Below are positions 47,536-58,668 of a DNA stretch of 64,000 nt, one piece after another. The position numbers were made by a program, and so were the translations under genes. Source of the DNA: Trichostrongylus colubriformis (lineage: Eukaryota; Nematoda; Chromadorea; Rhabditida; Trichostrongylidae); assembly GCA_963978905.1 (NCBI GenBank), contig OZ022256.1, positions 2,587,501 through 2,651,500 on the forward strand. The letters run 5' to 3'. Position 1 is the first letter of the stretch. Every line of letters begins with the position of its first letter. Below the pieces are notes generated by a model that was not told the origin of the DNA, ran no database searches, and saw only the letters and a program-made list of their open reading frames with translations.

Positions 47536-48479
47536 GCATGACGGGACCATACTTGCAAAATATGAGTTTTGCTGGACATTTTGATCAATCAACATTGTAA
47601 AGACATGTTTCTGTCTTACATTGAACAAGTTGCCCCTCTTCCCCCCACTGGCATAGCACATGAAATTTGTCACCACTTGCCCCTTGTTGAAACCTTAGCA
47701 TAATTTTTTTGCTAATATGATACGGAATCAGTCAACAGTACCTTTCCTGCCACTACATTTCAGGCATCTGAAAAAGAGTAACTGGTCGAAACGTTGGGCG
47801 AACAACGGTTCTCTCTGTTATGCTCGTATTGACGAGAGAAAAACGAGCAATCAATAAACAATAAACATCACATAAACAAGATAACAAAAATATTGAAATG
47901 CACCTCCTCAACATGCATTCCATCTGTTCGTGATTGAAGGCATCGATTGTTTTTGTCGAACATATAAGATGGGTCCTTAAATACACATAGGTTATGGTCG
48001 GCCCAATCTGCCCCTCCCCACATTTAGCCTTGGAAAATCCGCAGGTCTGAAAGCGATCGATCAGCGTCCTCTAAGGCGACGCCTGTCGCGAAAGGCGTGG
48101 ATCACCTCTCAGTTCCTTTGGTGCGCGGGTTTCCGTGGGTTCGACCCCGCCTTGCCATGTCGGTCAAATTCCGTGATGTCATGGCAACGTACGGTTGCTG
48201 CTCACCGAGGCACCATTAATACCTTCTCCGGAATTCTTCTCCCTGTTCCTCTCTCGTGCGGTTCGCCTAACCTTTGCTATCGATTAACACACGAGCTTTG
48301 CTACACAGCGACGGCACCACGGGGCTTGGCCCTTAGAATCAGCGGAGGAAACGCCTTATGTTCGGAAGAAACTAAGCGCACTGTGTAGTCGGAAGGGGCT
48401 GGTAGAGAGAGCGCGGCGTAAGTGATTACATAGTGCAGTCTTTCTATTGTGTTTGTTTTCTTGCCCATTTATCCTATTT
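47536..48479. other. No gene recognised
   Basis: Contains GTGGGTTCGACCCCGC (about 48133), a B-box-like stretch, and a GTCGAAACGTTGGGC motif near 47788 of the sort found in nematode repeat tails. No supported exon. Confidence 0.4.
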
Positions 48480-48481
48480 TA

Positions 48482-49562
48482 TGGGTGTCCATAATGTTCG
48501 TTGGCCATTCGTTATTTCAGAGATTGCCAAGATAACTCACCAAGTTGAACATACCGGTGTATGATATAATCTCCATGCATACCCACCACATTTCGCCAAC
48601 GATCGGGTAGAGAGGCATTTCATTCTCCCAAAAGCCGGCCGGCCCAGTCCTCGATCACGTCCTCGAGGTCGCGCTCGTTCTTCAGCTGTTTTCCGTCCGT
48701 TTTCCTGTTTTTGCATGGACCGGAAAGACTGATGTCCGCGTTGTCCCAGAGCAACCACGGACTTGCAAGTTTCTGGGACAAGGCGGCAGCTTTCACCTTG
48801 ACCTCCTGCAATTCTTCGGAGAGGGTGTCTGTCGTCACTGTGGCATTGTTTGGGTAGGATGCTGTAGTGGACGACGCCGTGGTGAGAGAACCAGAATGAC
48901 AGAAGGCGCTTCTTTCCATGCATATTTCTCTTTGCACGGCTTGGGGGGGGGGGGGGCGCATCGAAATCCATCAAGACTGGTTTGTTGGCAGGATTAGAGT
49001 AGTAGAGCCACTTCTCATCTTGGCAAATGAGGGAGTCCAGAATCTTCCTCAGGCCTCTGAGTCTGAGGATGTCAGAGCACACCTCAACCCGCTTCCTTGC
49101 CTGTGCCGGCGTGAGGTCGTGAGGGTCCTTGCTTAAGTCGCGCAAAGACGACGTCGGCTCATCGTCCAGGGCATCCACAATGCCTTGCCGACTGGCTGGG
49201 CGACCGGATCTCGGCATATCTTCGATGCCATAGTTTCCATTAGTGAAGCGAGTCCACCATTTTGACATTCAGTTCTTAGAAGGGGTGTTATCACCAAACT
49301 GCTGACGCATCCTGGTTGTGGCGCCTGACGTCTGGAGATGCCCAGTTGTAGTAATCCAGCAAAGATCAGCGGTGGTGGTGACTATCACTCATCTTCACTG
49401 CTTTATTGTGGGAAGAGCAGGAAAGGAAATTGAGAGTTAGCTTGCTCAGAAGATAGCCCATCGCAAGTACTTTTAGTATTGCAAAATCATTATGCAAAAT
49501 CACAACGCGTTGCGTAAGGCGACGCCGTTTACAAATGGCCAACGAACTTTATGAACACCCTT
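48482..49562 (-). mobile_element. Decayed mariner transposon
   Basis: About 1,080 bp with inverted ends (TGGGTGTCCATAATGTTCGT on the left; ACGAACTTTATGAACACCC then TTTA on the right), flanked by TA on both sides. Encodes the broken transposase at 48537-49268. Confidence 0.85.
48537..49268 (-). pseudogene. Mariner transposase relic
   Basis: The 243-codon frame from 49268 holds GNYGIEDMPRSGRP (second helix-turn-helix/linker), RKRVEVCSDILR, CQDEKWLYYSN (first catalytic Asp) and HGVVHYSIL. The second catalytic block, WDNADIS, is in another frame (48961-48620), so at least one frameshift separates the catalytic residues. Both N- and C-terminal parts are shortened. A run of G14 at 48943-48956 lies inside the frame and is a likely slippage site. 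Confidence 0.85.
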
Positions 49563-49727
49563 TAATGAAACATAAATTTATTATACTTTTCCTCTCGTAC
49601 TTCAAGTGTGATCGCGGGACACGGTAATCGCGTTAGTGCCAAACCACGCTCGCGTCGCATCCTGTTCCAAAGATACACACTCCTCCTGCGCAGTGGACGA
49701 GTATCCATGTGATCGCGTTAGGCGTGT

Positions 49728-49862
49728 TCATACTCTGCGGGGCAGCTGCATACACAGGCAGTGAGGTGGAGTGGCATCGACTGAGGTGCAGAAACGAAGC
49801 AGGCAACGAGGTAGAGTGGTACGAGACAACCACGCTCTGCCACCGGCACCGCTGAGTATGAC
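49728..49862. repeat. GC-rich inverted-repeat element, copy C
   Basis: GTGTTCATACTCTGCGGGGC at the left and GCCACCGGCACCGCTGAGTA at the right; third member of the family at 3592 and 47362. Confidence 0.5.
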
Positions 49863-50411
49863 AGCTGCTTTACGTGAAGCTACCACCGTAGTCTCACGCA
49901 TCCATTTTAATTTGTGTACGGTAACTACGGTGGCTTAATTCGACACACTGTTTGTTTACGCTTCTAGTGGGTGTTACCGAATGTAAAGCTTCGCATCCGC
50001 AAGAGCACACTTCCTACTCATAGAAGAAAAACTATCGTTGAGAACATGAAAAAAGTGAAAAATTCAAAAAAGCGGTGTACAATTTATGAACGAATAGTCG
50101 TGATAACAGAAATTGATGGAATGGTAATACATGCTGTGTCCCAGCAATGAAGAGAAAGCCATTCTAAAAATTTTCAACAGCCTAAAGAGCAGTTTTGCAA
50201 GGGGCCGAATGCATTATGCCGCTACTGTTCCAGCCGCCTAGCAACCGCTCGCGTCTCAGATTCCAGCCGCATCGCAACCGCCGCAGGGTTTGCCGCGCAA
50301 GTCATCGCGTGCCATCCGGACCAGCCAAAGGCCACACAACCTGTTTTTGCATGGGGCCGAATACATTATGACTAACGAAGAGGTGTTAAAATGAGTGCAG
50401 AAACTTCTTAC

Positions 50412-50606
50412 CCCTCTATTTGTGAGACTTGCAACAATGGTGTATACAATGACCAGCATGTACCAAGCATATGGCGTACAACTATTCAGTAGTGTAGTCT
50501 CATCCGCTTGGCCTTCGTCGTGGGTACCCGTCACCACATGAACGGATTCGATAGATGAAGTTTCTGAAAACTCCAGCGAGATATGGTGATTCCAGAGACT
50601 GTCCAT
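50412..50606 (-). CDS. Possible first exon of an unidentified membrane protein
   Basis: ATG at 50606, 65 codons, ending at a good donor (GGG then GTAAG). The N-terminal part is acidic and Ser/Thr-rich, and the end is hydrophobic (YAWYMLVIVYTIVASL), like an extracellular N-terminus entering a first transmembrane helix. No downstream exon was found on the minus strand before the mariner, so this may be a relic or chance. Confidence 0.25.
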
Positions 50607-51463
50607 GTTTAGGAGGTAGTCTTGCTTAAGTGTAGTAGATCGTTTTCCTCTATCTGTAGAACTACTGTTGATTCTATTGGATCATTCCATTAGTCCAGGT
50701 CGGTTTTTTCAAAAACTCCAAAATGAAAGTTTTCCTCAAAAGTCACCAATTTGGGCAGGATTTTGCTATACAAAGAGGTATCCACTATGTGTGGGTGCAC
50801 TAAAATGAGCCGATTTTCAGGAGGGTGTGTACTGTGTAAGGACATAAAATTTCGCGCGTGGCCACTTGTGGAGGGGGTCGAGAGGGCGCGAGATAAAAGC
50901 TCCGCACTGGCTGAGTCCTGGAGCGACTATATTTAGAGTAAGGCGTGAAGCATCGTCATTGTTTTAGGAGCCATTCAGTACGGTGTGCATAGCTCTCACC
51001 ATCGCGTCGCAGGCCGAACGCCGCGAAGCGAACTTTCTGTACTAATGGCATACACTCATTTTCAAGCAGGTGAAGTAGTGGTAGGTCTGTTCGACAAACA
51101 TTGACCAAACTAGCAATTTATTGAATCACCATATTTCACTCACGAATAATCATTCAATCATGTGTCTCGTACTCAGCCCGGGTTGCGTGCCAGTGTTCCG
51201 ACCAGTGTTCCAGGAGGTCAGGTCGCCAGTATTGTAGGGAGGGTAATTCACTATAGAAACAGCAATTAGCATTCTTGTAGGACTACAACATTGTATTATG
51301 GACTCCTACAATAACTAGCTTCCCCCTTCATCATAGATCGTATCTGCTTTCAGTCAGAAATTGTATTCAATGGAAAATGCCCTAACCTAAATTAAAGGTA
51401 ACGGATATCTAACTTCACTACATATTTAACTTCACAAATATCTGCTTTATTTTTCGGTCCTTA

Positions 51464-51594
51464 TCTTTGACATAATTAGACCAGCTACGCAGCCAAGGTC
51501 TGAAATTAGTAGTAAATCAATCGTCTCGTGAAGTGAACCCACTCGTGGATGACCTGATCCCACACTAATCACCGGAACAATTGCAACACACCCT
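51464..51594 (-). repeat. Core-only fragment of the AAAGGCACATTCC element
   Basis: Matches the central core of copies 1 and 2 (CTTATCTTTG, TAGACCAGCTAC, CGTCTCGTGAAGT, ACCTGATCCCACACTA) but has no inverted arms. Confidence 0.65.
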
Positions 51595-51611
51595 AATCAG
51601 CCCCGATCTCT

Positions 51612-51748
51612 CCTGCAATTTCCATTAATTGGCTGATCGAGAACTCGTGTCACTTTTTCCTGCAATTTCCATTAATTGGCTGATCGAGAACTCGTGTCAC
51701 TTTTTCCTGCAATTTCCATTAATTGGCTGAACTCGTGTCACTTTTTCC
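51612..51748. repeat. 47-bp tandem repeat, three copies
   Basis: Units start at 51612, 51659 and 51706; the third lacks six bases (ATCGAG). Confidence 0.85.
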
Positions 51749-51969
51749 AAAAGCTTTCACGTTGATTTAAAATAAAATATTGATCCTTAAATTATTTGTT
51801 TGACAGTGCTCTATAAATCATTCAAAAGGTTTTTTGCTCTACCAAGATTATGTTCTGCTTCGATTTCGACTGCGATTCAGAGTAGAGTTTTGAACGATAT
51901 AATAGGGGTTCAGTTGATTTTATCTCATATATTGTTTTTTCAGCAGGAAGATAAGGAGTTCAATCAAAG

Positions 51970-52402
51970 ATGTGTCCTGTCCGTATTCATACGATATACA
52001 AGTCTTTCAGCGGACTTGTTGAGATAATTTCCTTGCCTCAAGCCGGAGAAATTGCCGAAAATCGACGAGTTGATTGGGAAGAAACCAAATATGGAAAAAG
52101 AACGAAGCGAGTTTTCGATCTACTACTAACTGGAACTTGTAGAAGAGGTTGGGACCAAGTACGAGGCACGTGACTGATTGATTTTTCTCAAGCGGAATGC
52201 AGTGGTTTAAATAATTGCAGGTTTGGTCATTTTTTGTCGACTTGGCCTACCACTTCGCCAGCTTGACTTTGTAGAAGAAACGTTCTGTCGAAAAAATGGA
52301 AACAATTCATGGGGTAACCCACTATGTACACCATTTATACATGCGGCAGACCAAAGATTTGAAATTGATTGCAATGGCATTAAAGCTTCTTTCAGTTTAT
52401 AA
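51970..52402 (+). CDS. Small unidentified gene, two exons
   Basis: ATG 51970 lies 26 bases after a strong acceptor (TTGTTTTTTCAG, to 51943), typical of spliced-leader addition. Exon 1 51970-52147 (donor GTTGGG) joins in phase to exon 2 52221-52402 (acceptor AATTGCAG), giving 119 residues ending TAA, with CAATAAA at 52416. Exon 1 is basic (WEETKYGKRTKRVFD). Exon 2 has four spaced Cys. No family recognised. An alternative donor (GTACGA, 52159) would give a shorter C-terminus. The minus strand is also open over exon 2. Confidence 0.35.
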
Positions 52403-52565
52403 GCTCCGCCCATCCAATAAACCCAGCCCTTCCTACCCTTGAGAGCAAGTTCGACAAAGCTACTTATTTTTCATTTCTGAAATTATGTAGTCACTTCTTA
52501 AATTTTCGGAGAGGGTAGAGAGGAGCGGGTGAACAATTCAGGGAAAACTCGTTTGTTGGATTCTG

Positions 52566-52797
52566 CACATTCGTTGCAATCGCAATCGGGAGGGGGGGGG
52601 GGGGGGGGGTGGCATCCCACTGTGGACATTATTTTTACCTAAGCACCTAAGCCTAGAAGTGTAATGGGACCCCTTCATTCCTCCACCTCCACTTACTTTA
52701 GGCGAAAACATACGCCTGGATGCAAATTGGTCCGTCGAAGCTCTCTCGAAGATGTTTAGATGTGCAACTTTTTCCAGATGCACCCCCCCCCCCTTTT
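52566..52797 (-). repeat. Inverted-repeat element with poly-G/poly-C ends, copy 2
   Basis: Left: TTGCAATCGCAATCGGGA then G18 (52592-52609). Right: GATGTTTAGATGTGCAACTTTTTC and C11 (52783-52793). Its GATGTTTAGATGTGCAACTT block is the complement of AAGTTGCACATCTAAGCATC at 62294. Confidence 0.6.
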
Positions 52798-52806
52798 CCA
52801 TATAAG

Positions 52807-53600
52807 GTCGTCTCGTACAGTTACTGAGAAGCTCATGGATACGATGTCATTCCGAGGTGCTGCTGCCGACAAAATTCGCGGTTCTCCTACGAAATACTGA
52901 TGTTTCCTATGGTTTGTGGTTTTATACTCCAGAAAAAAACCCTTGTTTTCTGACCAGGCTTTCTCGTTTTTTCAGATGATTTTGTAATAGATACTAGTAA
53001 AGATCTATGAAAGGAGACCAACGGTATTCAAGTGGTAGCAAATATTCACAAGAGGTTTGAGCACAGCACATTGAAGTTTTGCCCAGTTTGGTTAGGCAGA
53101 GAAAACGTTACGGCAAAAAAAAGCAATTGACCGAAGACTTTTGAGCGCTACTATATAATACATGACATTTACAGTACACTGATAACACGTCAATATGTAA
53201 AGACACAATACTTCCCGTAACCCTTCGCCCTCCCCCTCTTTTCCGTTTACACAGCTCCTGTTGAAAATAATGCCCCTGATATCCTTGTCGGAACCTCATC
53301 ATGTTTTTTCTGATTATTGTGAATCACAGTGATGTGGCCTTGTTAAGTGCACGGTAGGCAGTATTACCTCTTTCGAACAGAAACTTCGTCGTTGACTCCA
53401 CCATAGAGACTTGAAATAACTTATTTAATCAAGGAGCAATCTTATCTGGATAGAGAAAATCATTCTAGTTATACATGAGATGAGATAAAAAATAAAAAGA
53501 AATAAAAAATAGTTCAAAATTGCTATTCAGGAAAAAATGTTGCCGATGTTTTCAGAGAAAGAAAAGGAGCGTCGTCTCGAGGAGCTAAGCCGTCGATGAA
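52807..53600 (+). other. Gene-like fragments, unassigned
   Basis: Two short segments end in stops and follow possible acceptors: 52807-52900 and 53556-53599 (after GATGTTTTCAG; a Glu/Lys/Arg-rich coil). Other frames across the same DNA are equally open, so no gene is called. Confidence 0.2.
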
Positions 53601-53754
53601 CAATGCATGCATGATCGGTACGGGTTTATCTGAGCGCATCTCACCAATACAGCTTATCGCCTGCACGCATCATCATAGGACAACATTTCAGGTGAAAAAG
53701 AGTAAACCTGTTGTGTCCTATCTTTGAGTGCTTCGAATTTCAAGGCCTCAATTA

Positions 53755-54135
53755 AAGGCACCGGGAAAAGTGAGGGAAAAGTGATAATCATGAATACATA
53801 TTATCTAAAAGCAGTCCTTCTACTTCAAGAAGGTGGTGCGTGACGAAAATCGCACTGAAAAAGCGTGGTTTGGGATCTTATCAGATCCCGCAGCGCGGCG
53901 TGTCGGGCGACTTGCAGGCGAAGGCGGGCAACGCTTGCGGCCGGCTGATTTAGCCTCTTCTCCCGTCTGCAATCTGTCCTGGCTAGTGACGCAGAGGGGT
54001 GCGAAAAAGAAAAGGGATTTTTGGAATTATATTTCTCGGGTTTTTCGCCGTTTTGTCGCTCTTTCTCGACTGTTACGTTGCTGAGCACCCACCCCTACTT
54101 TCATATTTCACAATCTGCTAAATTTACACCATCCG
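53755..54135 (+). repeat. Repeat family with AAAGGCACCGGG end, copy 3
   Basis: Begins TTAAAGGCACCGGGAAAAGTG and shares the TGACGCAGAGGGG, TTTCTCGGGTTTTTCGCCGT and GCTGAGCACCCACCCCTACT blocks, as complement or direct, with the copies at 12 kb, 34 kb and 57 kb. Confidence 0.6.
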
Positions 54136-54501
54136 GTGGTTTCGGAGGAAACGTATTCGTCCTGAAAAATTCTATAACCCTGGTTCCTTTTGAAATTACT
54201 TGATGAATGCAGTGAGTAAACAGAGACACGAAAAGTCGCGAGAAAGTTCCATTGTGCTAATAAAGAAATCGAAGAACTGGGAGAATAGCACCTTGTTTGA
54301 AATTCCGCCGTGCAACATTCAAACAACCATCGGCGGGAAGAGGGCAGATTAAATTGCGGGAGGGAGGGTTGCAGTTATTGCACTAACGATAAAATATGCC
54401 AACTCCGGGGGTCAGTAAACTTGATAGTAATGTGGGCAAAAATGCGTGGAAGAAACAAGGAGGCCCCTCTTCAAACGACTGGACGAACATCGCAGAGCCT
54501 T

Positions 54502-54559
54502 GCGTAACCCTACATAATATTTAAATAATAGCGTAACCCTACATAATATTTGAATAATG
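54502..54559. repeat. 29-bp tandem duplication
   Basis: GCGTAACCCTACATAATATT plus AAATAATA/GAATAATG, two adjacent copies with two mismatches. Confidence 0.85.
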
Positions 54560-57185
54560 GTTTCTCCAGACATCGGGCACAAAAACATGCCTTCGAGGCG
54601 ACCCTACCCTTATCGTTAGAGTACTACACCGCCCCATGGAGAATACGGTGAAAAGGAAAATCCTCGAGCTGGAAATGAGGTTATCCCCAGAAATAAATGG
54701 CACAGGGTAAGGTCATGGTGGTCAAGCAATTCTGCTCCACTACCAGGGACCCCACCAAGGATAAGTATAGTATTCCGCTGGCAGAAGTAAGTCGGTATAG
54801 TACGAATAAACCAGTGCAGCTCTGAGGTAGAGTCTCTCGATAGGCTTTAATTTGCACCATTTCAGGCTTGAGAAAGGCCGATAAAAGCTGAAACCCTTTT
54901 GCAACGATTCTTTGCAGTCAATTTTGTGAAAGTCTTTTGAGTCTTTTGGAATCAGTCATGCAATCCTCAAATTGTTCAATACATGTTTAGATCAACATGA
55001 GGCTTCGGGACAAGACGATGCTGATGTCGAAAGGAGTGTTGCAATATACGCCATCACACGCAAAGAAATCTGCGGCTCCGCTCGCTTCGCGCGGTCGCGC
55101 GAAAATTCGACACAAGTCTACACACCCATACTTACCGTATCGTATTAACGCCGTATCGATCAAAATGCGTGGAAACGTTTTCGTGGCGGAAACGTCGTCC
55201 GGTCAGTATCAAAGATTGCTGTGAATGATACAACCGAATCACCCCTAGCACTCCGATTCTTGTTGGAAGTTTGCTGTATAAGTTTTTTGGCAGATTTTAG
55301 ACTTCCCTCCATAGTAACAAAAAATATCAAACTGGGACGTTTTCCACTGTCCCGATCGGATATCGTATCCTATCTGGGGTGCATTGCTTCAATCCCATCT
55401 TTCAACCGGTTTACACAGTTCTTCTGCTTCAAGTACCACTTCAAAGGCTCCTTTGAGCACCTTTCCTTTTGTACAGTCTTCCAAGAGTTAAAAACTACAT
55501 GTAGAAGGCAGCGAGGGAGGGAGGAGCGATTATATGAAAACTGAAGTGTTCTGTACACAATAATGAAGACAGTAAGGATAAAATGTCCAAAAGTACAAAG
55601 TGGAAAAGCGCCTGTCGCTTTGCGTTGACTTCTTTGGTGAAGCTCGTGCAGGAGGACATGGAGCACTTGGTCATGACGATTTCTGAGCGTCTGCAAAGTA
55701 TCATAGATGAAATGGAGCTATTTTCAAACAAAATGTTAGGGAGTTGACGAGTTTAGGCGAATACGTTCTGCCAGCATGGCCGAGTAGGCGTGAAAATTTG
55801 TGCACAACAAGGGAAAAAGCAAATAGATAAAGATTGTTTCTTATGATGTGGAGCGTATCACATCCTCCTGTGATTTTGGTGGTGACGTTCTCCGTGAGAC
55901 AGTGGAGGCTACTCAGGTGCGAGCCATGCAAAAGGACTGATTTCTTCGGAAAATACGAAAAGGTATCAAGCTACGTTTAAGCACGGGCTGCTTTGGGAAT
56001 TTTGAAGCTTTCTTTGTTGTATGGAGATCTCACAGAATAAACAGCTTCCATTCTATTCCGAATATTAGCCACTAATTTCAGCCAGCTTTAAACGAATTAG
56101 CTTTACTAGCACCTTTTGGCTTCGTGCGGCATCATTGTGGTGACAGTCCGATACGGAAAAAGGCGCCATAGAGTGGTTATGTCGCTTCCATTGTTTTCTG
56201 AGTTGTACAGACTTGTCTATACACTGCAGCCTTGCTGACTTATGGGATGAAGCAACGGCTCAGAAGACTAAACTTCAACTTCACGGAATAAGCAGTAATT
56301 ATATTATAACCATAGGTTTTTTCATGGATATGATAATCAGTGCTCACTAAAACCCGCACGCATGGGTGCCTTCAAATCAGTAAATAAGATATTTTATAAG
56401 TAAATCATACAAGACAATGTTGTAAGAAATATGTAGCGGTAACGGTTACACGAAGGATTATAGAGTACTGGGAAAGCCGTAATACCTCTTCTCAGACTAC
56501 ATACTTTACGGCAACTTCGCAGAATTAAAGTAAGATGGGAGGGAAGGTGGTAAGTCAAAGCGCGCCATAGCGACGTGAAGAGATCGTGAAATCGGTGACT
56601 TTGTGGAATCGGCAATATCGTGGAGTCTGCTGAAACGATTGAATACACATCGATTTAAATGTCCCGCCAGCTGAGATATTAGGAAAACGGAGCTCTACAT
56701 CCTATATTCCCACAATATTTCTTGATCGACCGCTCCATTTTCCCTACTATGTATTCCACAAATCCGCAATCCCATCCAGTATTATGAGCTAGTGCTGCCC
56801 ACTAGCGGTGAAATCTTGTGTGTCTGATATCTCATCACTGATATCGTAGGCGTCTTTTGGAAGTGCTAGAGCGGTGAAGTATGTACCTATTCGGGTATGT
56901 TTCCAGTCAAAACTTTGGGCCATCTGTAGGCCTCTCGGGAAGCCAAACTTTTAAAATGGAAGTTCCCTTGAGGACACACCTCGAAAGTACTTATTTATTT
57001 ATTGCACACGTAGGACTGCTTTAACAACTGGAAACGAATCATAATAAACGTAAAACAAGCTTATGAGCACAGTGTGATCGATAGTAATAACCAGGGAGGG
57101 AGCACGAAAAAGGCAGGTAAATTTCCGAACTAATCAGAAAAAGACAGTGAAAGTGGAAATCAATGTTGTCTTGCCCCCCCCCCCC

Positions 57186-57440
57186 ATGACGACGCCGCAC
57201 CACGGCATGTCGTTCTGCAATCCTGCGACCGGGCGAGTCGTCGGGAGGGTCAGAAGCGATCGCGGCCAGCTGGTCAGCTTCTGGCCTATTAGCTCGGCTA
57301 GTGAGGCAGAGGGACGTGAGAGAGAAGGGGGGTTATTCGGGTTTTTCCTCGGTTTTTCGCAGTTTTATCGTTCGTCCTCTTCTCTCATAATGCTGACTAC
57401 CTCTACTTTCATATTCCCTCAATTGCCAAATTTACCCTAC
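57186..57440 (+). repeat. Repeat family copy 4 (truncated)
   Basis: Starts just after C12 (57174-57185) and shares CACGGCATGTCGTTCTGCA, GAGAGAAGGGG, GTTTTTCCTCGGTTTTTCGC and CTACTTTCATATT blocks with the other copies. The AAAGGCACC end is missing. Confidence 0.5.
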
Positions 57441-57836
57441 CCACTATCTTTAAAGAAGGGTATAGTGAAGAAATAAAGTGGGAAACAACGACAACAACGT
57501 AAAGGATGTTTGTTGAAGTTTTTGGCAGTAAGAGCAAACTGCAGGATTAATGCAGAACAATCAAGTATAGCCTAGTGAGTTCGACGATTTCACTTGACTT
57601 CTACCGTGCATTTAAACTCCCGACCAACTCGTCCTCTACCCAGTTTGGGAAGAGCGATGAGGCGTCACGGCAGCGAAACGGTCACTCATTGCTTACTGCA
57701 TGGATCTGCTATACTTTTCCTATTCCAGAAATATTCAAAGGCCTTCAGAAAACGAAAGACTACTGCCACTTTACAATGTTCGCTGTGGTCTACACATCGC
57801 GCTGTGTATTACCATTCGAAACCAAATATGATTTAT

Positions 57837-58474
57837 TCAATAGAAAATGTCTGCGACATCAGGGTGGTAATATATAGGTGTCAGCTCATGTGTGTCTGAC
57901 TCCAGTTTGTAGAATCCCTCATTCGAGAACCATTGAGCGGTTTTTGCACAACTCTCGGGTTTATATTCCCTAAAATAATTAGATTTTCCTTTGATAGAAG
58001 CAAATGGTTTTTTAAATAATCTCCTTACCAGACTCTGCTCACTTTTCCACTCGGATCCTTGTACTCAAAGAAGTAATGATACATATGTGGCGCTTCATAA
58101 TACATCCGTGAAAAATCACTTCCGATTCCGGTCACTTCTTCTATTACGCCAGAGTGCTTGCCAGAATGATATATATCCGTTGTATCGCGAACATATGGAT
58201 TTGAGACAGGGTTCTCATTTTTTCTCTCTTGACCAGAGCGAAGAACCAAAAAGTACACTCCAAAAGCGTAAATACTAGAAGTAAAGTTTCCGTCATAATA
58301 GAAAAAAAATTCAGCATCAGTAGTGGGATGTACTGATAACCAGCTGGTCCTGCGTACAATATGTCTTGTATGCTTGTGATAAAGCACCATATGTAGGTAG
58401 GTCCTTCTTAATCCGCGAGTTGAAGACTTGACAGCGGCGGCTGGGCAACTATCGATGTTTGGGCTCAACACTAA
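57837..58474 (-). CDS. 3' end of an unidentified gene, two exons
   Basis: Minus strand. Exon 58474-58029 follows a strong acceptor (AATGTTTCAG) and is open for all 148 codons to a perfect donor (GTAAGG). It joins in phase, through a Trp codon, to exon 57969-57837 (acceptor ATTATTTTAG), which ends TGA overlapping AATAAA (57837-57832). The product end of about 192 residues is aromatic-rich (FFFYYDGNF, YYEAPHMYHYFFEYKD, PIYYHPDVADIFY) and acidic. I do not recognise the family. Earlier exons were not found; the mariner relic at 58.7-59.4 kb would lie in the intron or flank. Confidence 0.5.
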
Positions 58475-58668
58475 CTGAAACATTAATTATGCGTACAAAA
58501 TTTGTGTAGCATGTAAGTGTTCGTTCCCAATCTAAAAACAGCAGAAGAAATCAGTCAACCACATTTTAACGTGAAGGCAGCTCCTGTGAAAAAGGTATCG
58601 CATTTCACGCCACTGTTTTCTCCTACTGTAGTATGTTAGGTGTATGCAGAATAAATGGCTAAAACAGA

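Larger units (their letters stand above)
50607..51940. other. No gene; repeat fragments
   Basis: Contains the solo core of the AAAGGCACATTCC element (51464-51594) and, next to it, a 47-bp tandem repeat in three copies (51612-51748, unit starting CCTGCAATTTCCATTAATTG). Confidence 0.5.
53601..57836. other. No confident gene; repeats and one gene-like patch
   Basis: Holds two repeat copies (53755-54135, 57186-57440) and a 29-bp tandem duplication (54502-54559). At 55.58-56.17 kb is a gene-like patch: an open coil-like segment (55583-55747), then 55827-55916 ending at CAG/GTGCGA, which joins in phase with 56082-56171 after CTAATTTCAG and ends in TAG. No family is recognised. Confidence 0.3.

Noticed and set aside
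47780..47800. Hammerhead-ribozyme-like core (CTGA...CGAAAC)
   Set aside because: CTGATGA is not intact and I could not form the three stems.
57575..57877. Plus-strand 100-codon frame
   Set aside because: Overlaps the last exon and poly(A) signal of the minus-strand gene and has no splice or family support.
58144..58359. Second open frame with a transmembrane-like segment over the 58 kb exon
   Set aside because: The other frame is open across the whole splice-bounded exon and joins in phase to the last exon, so a frameshift model is unnecessary.
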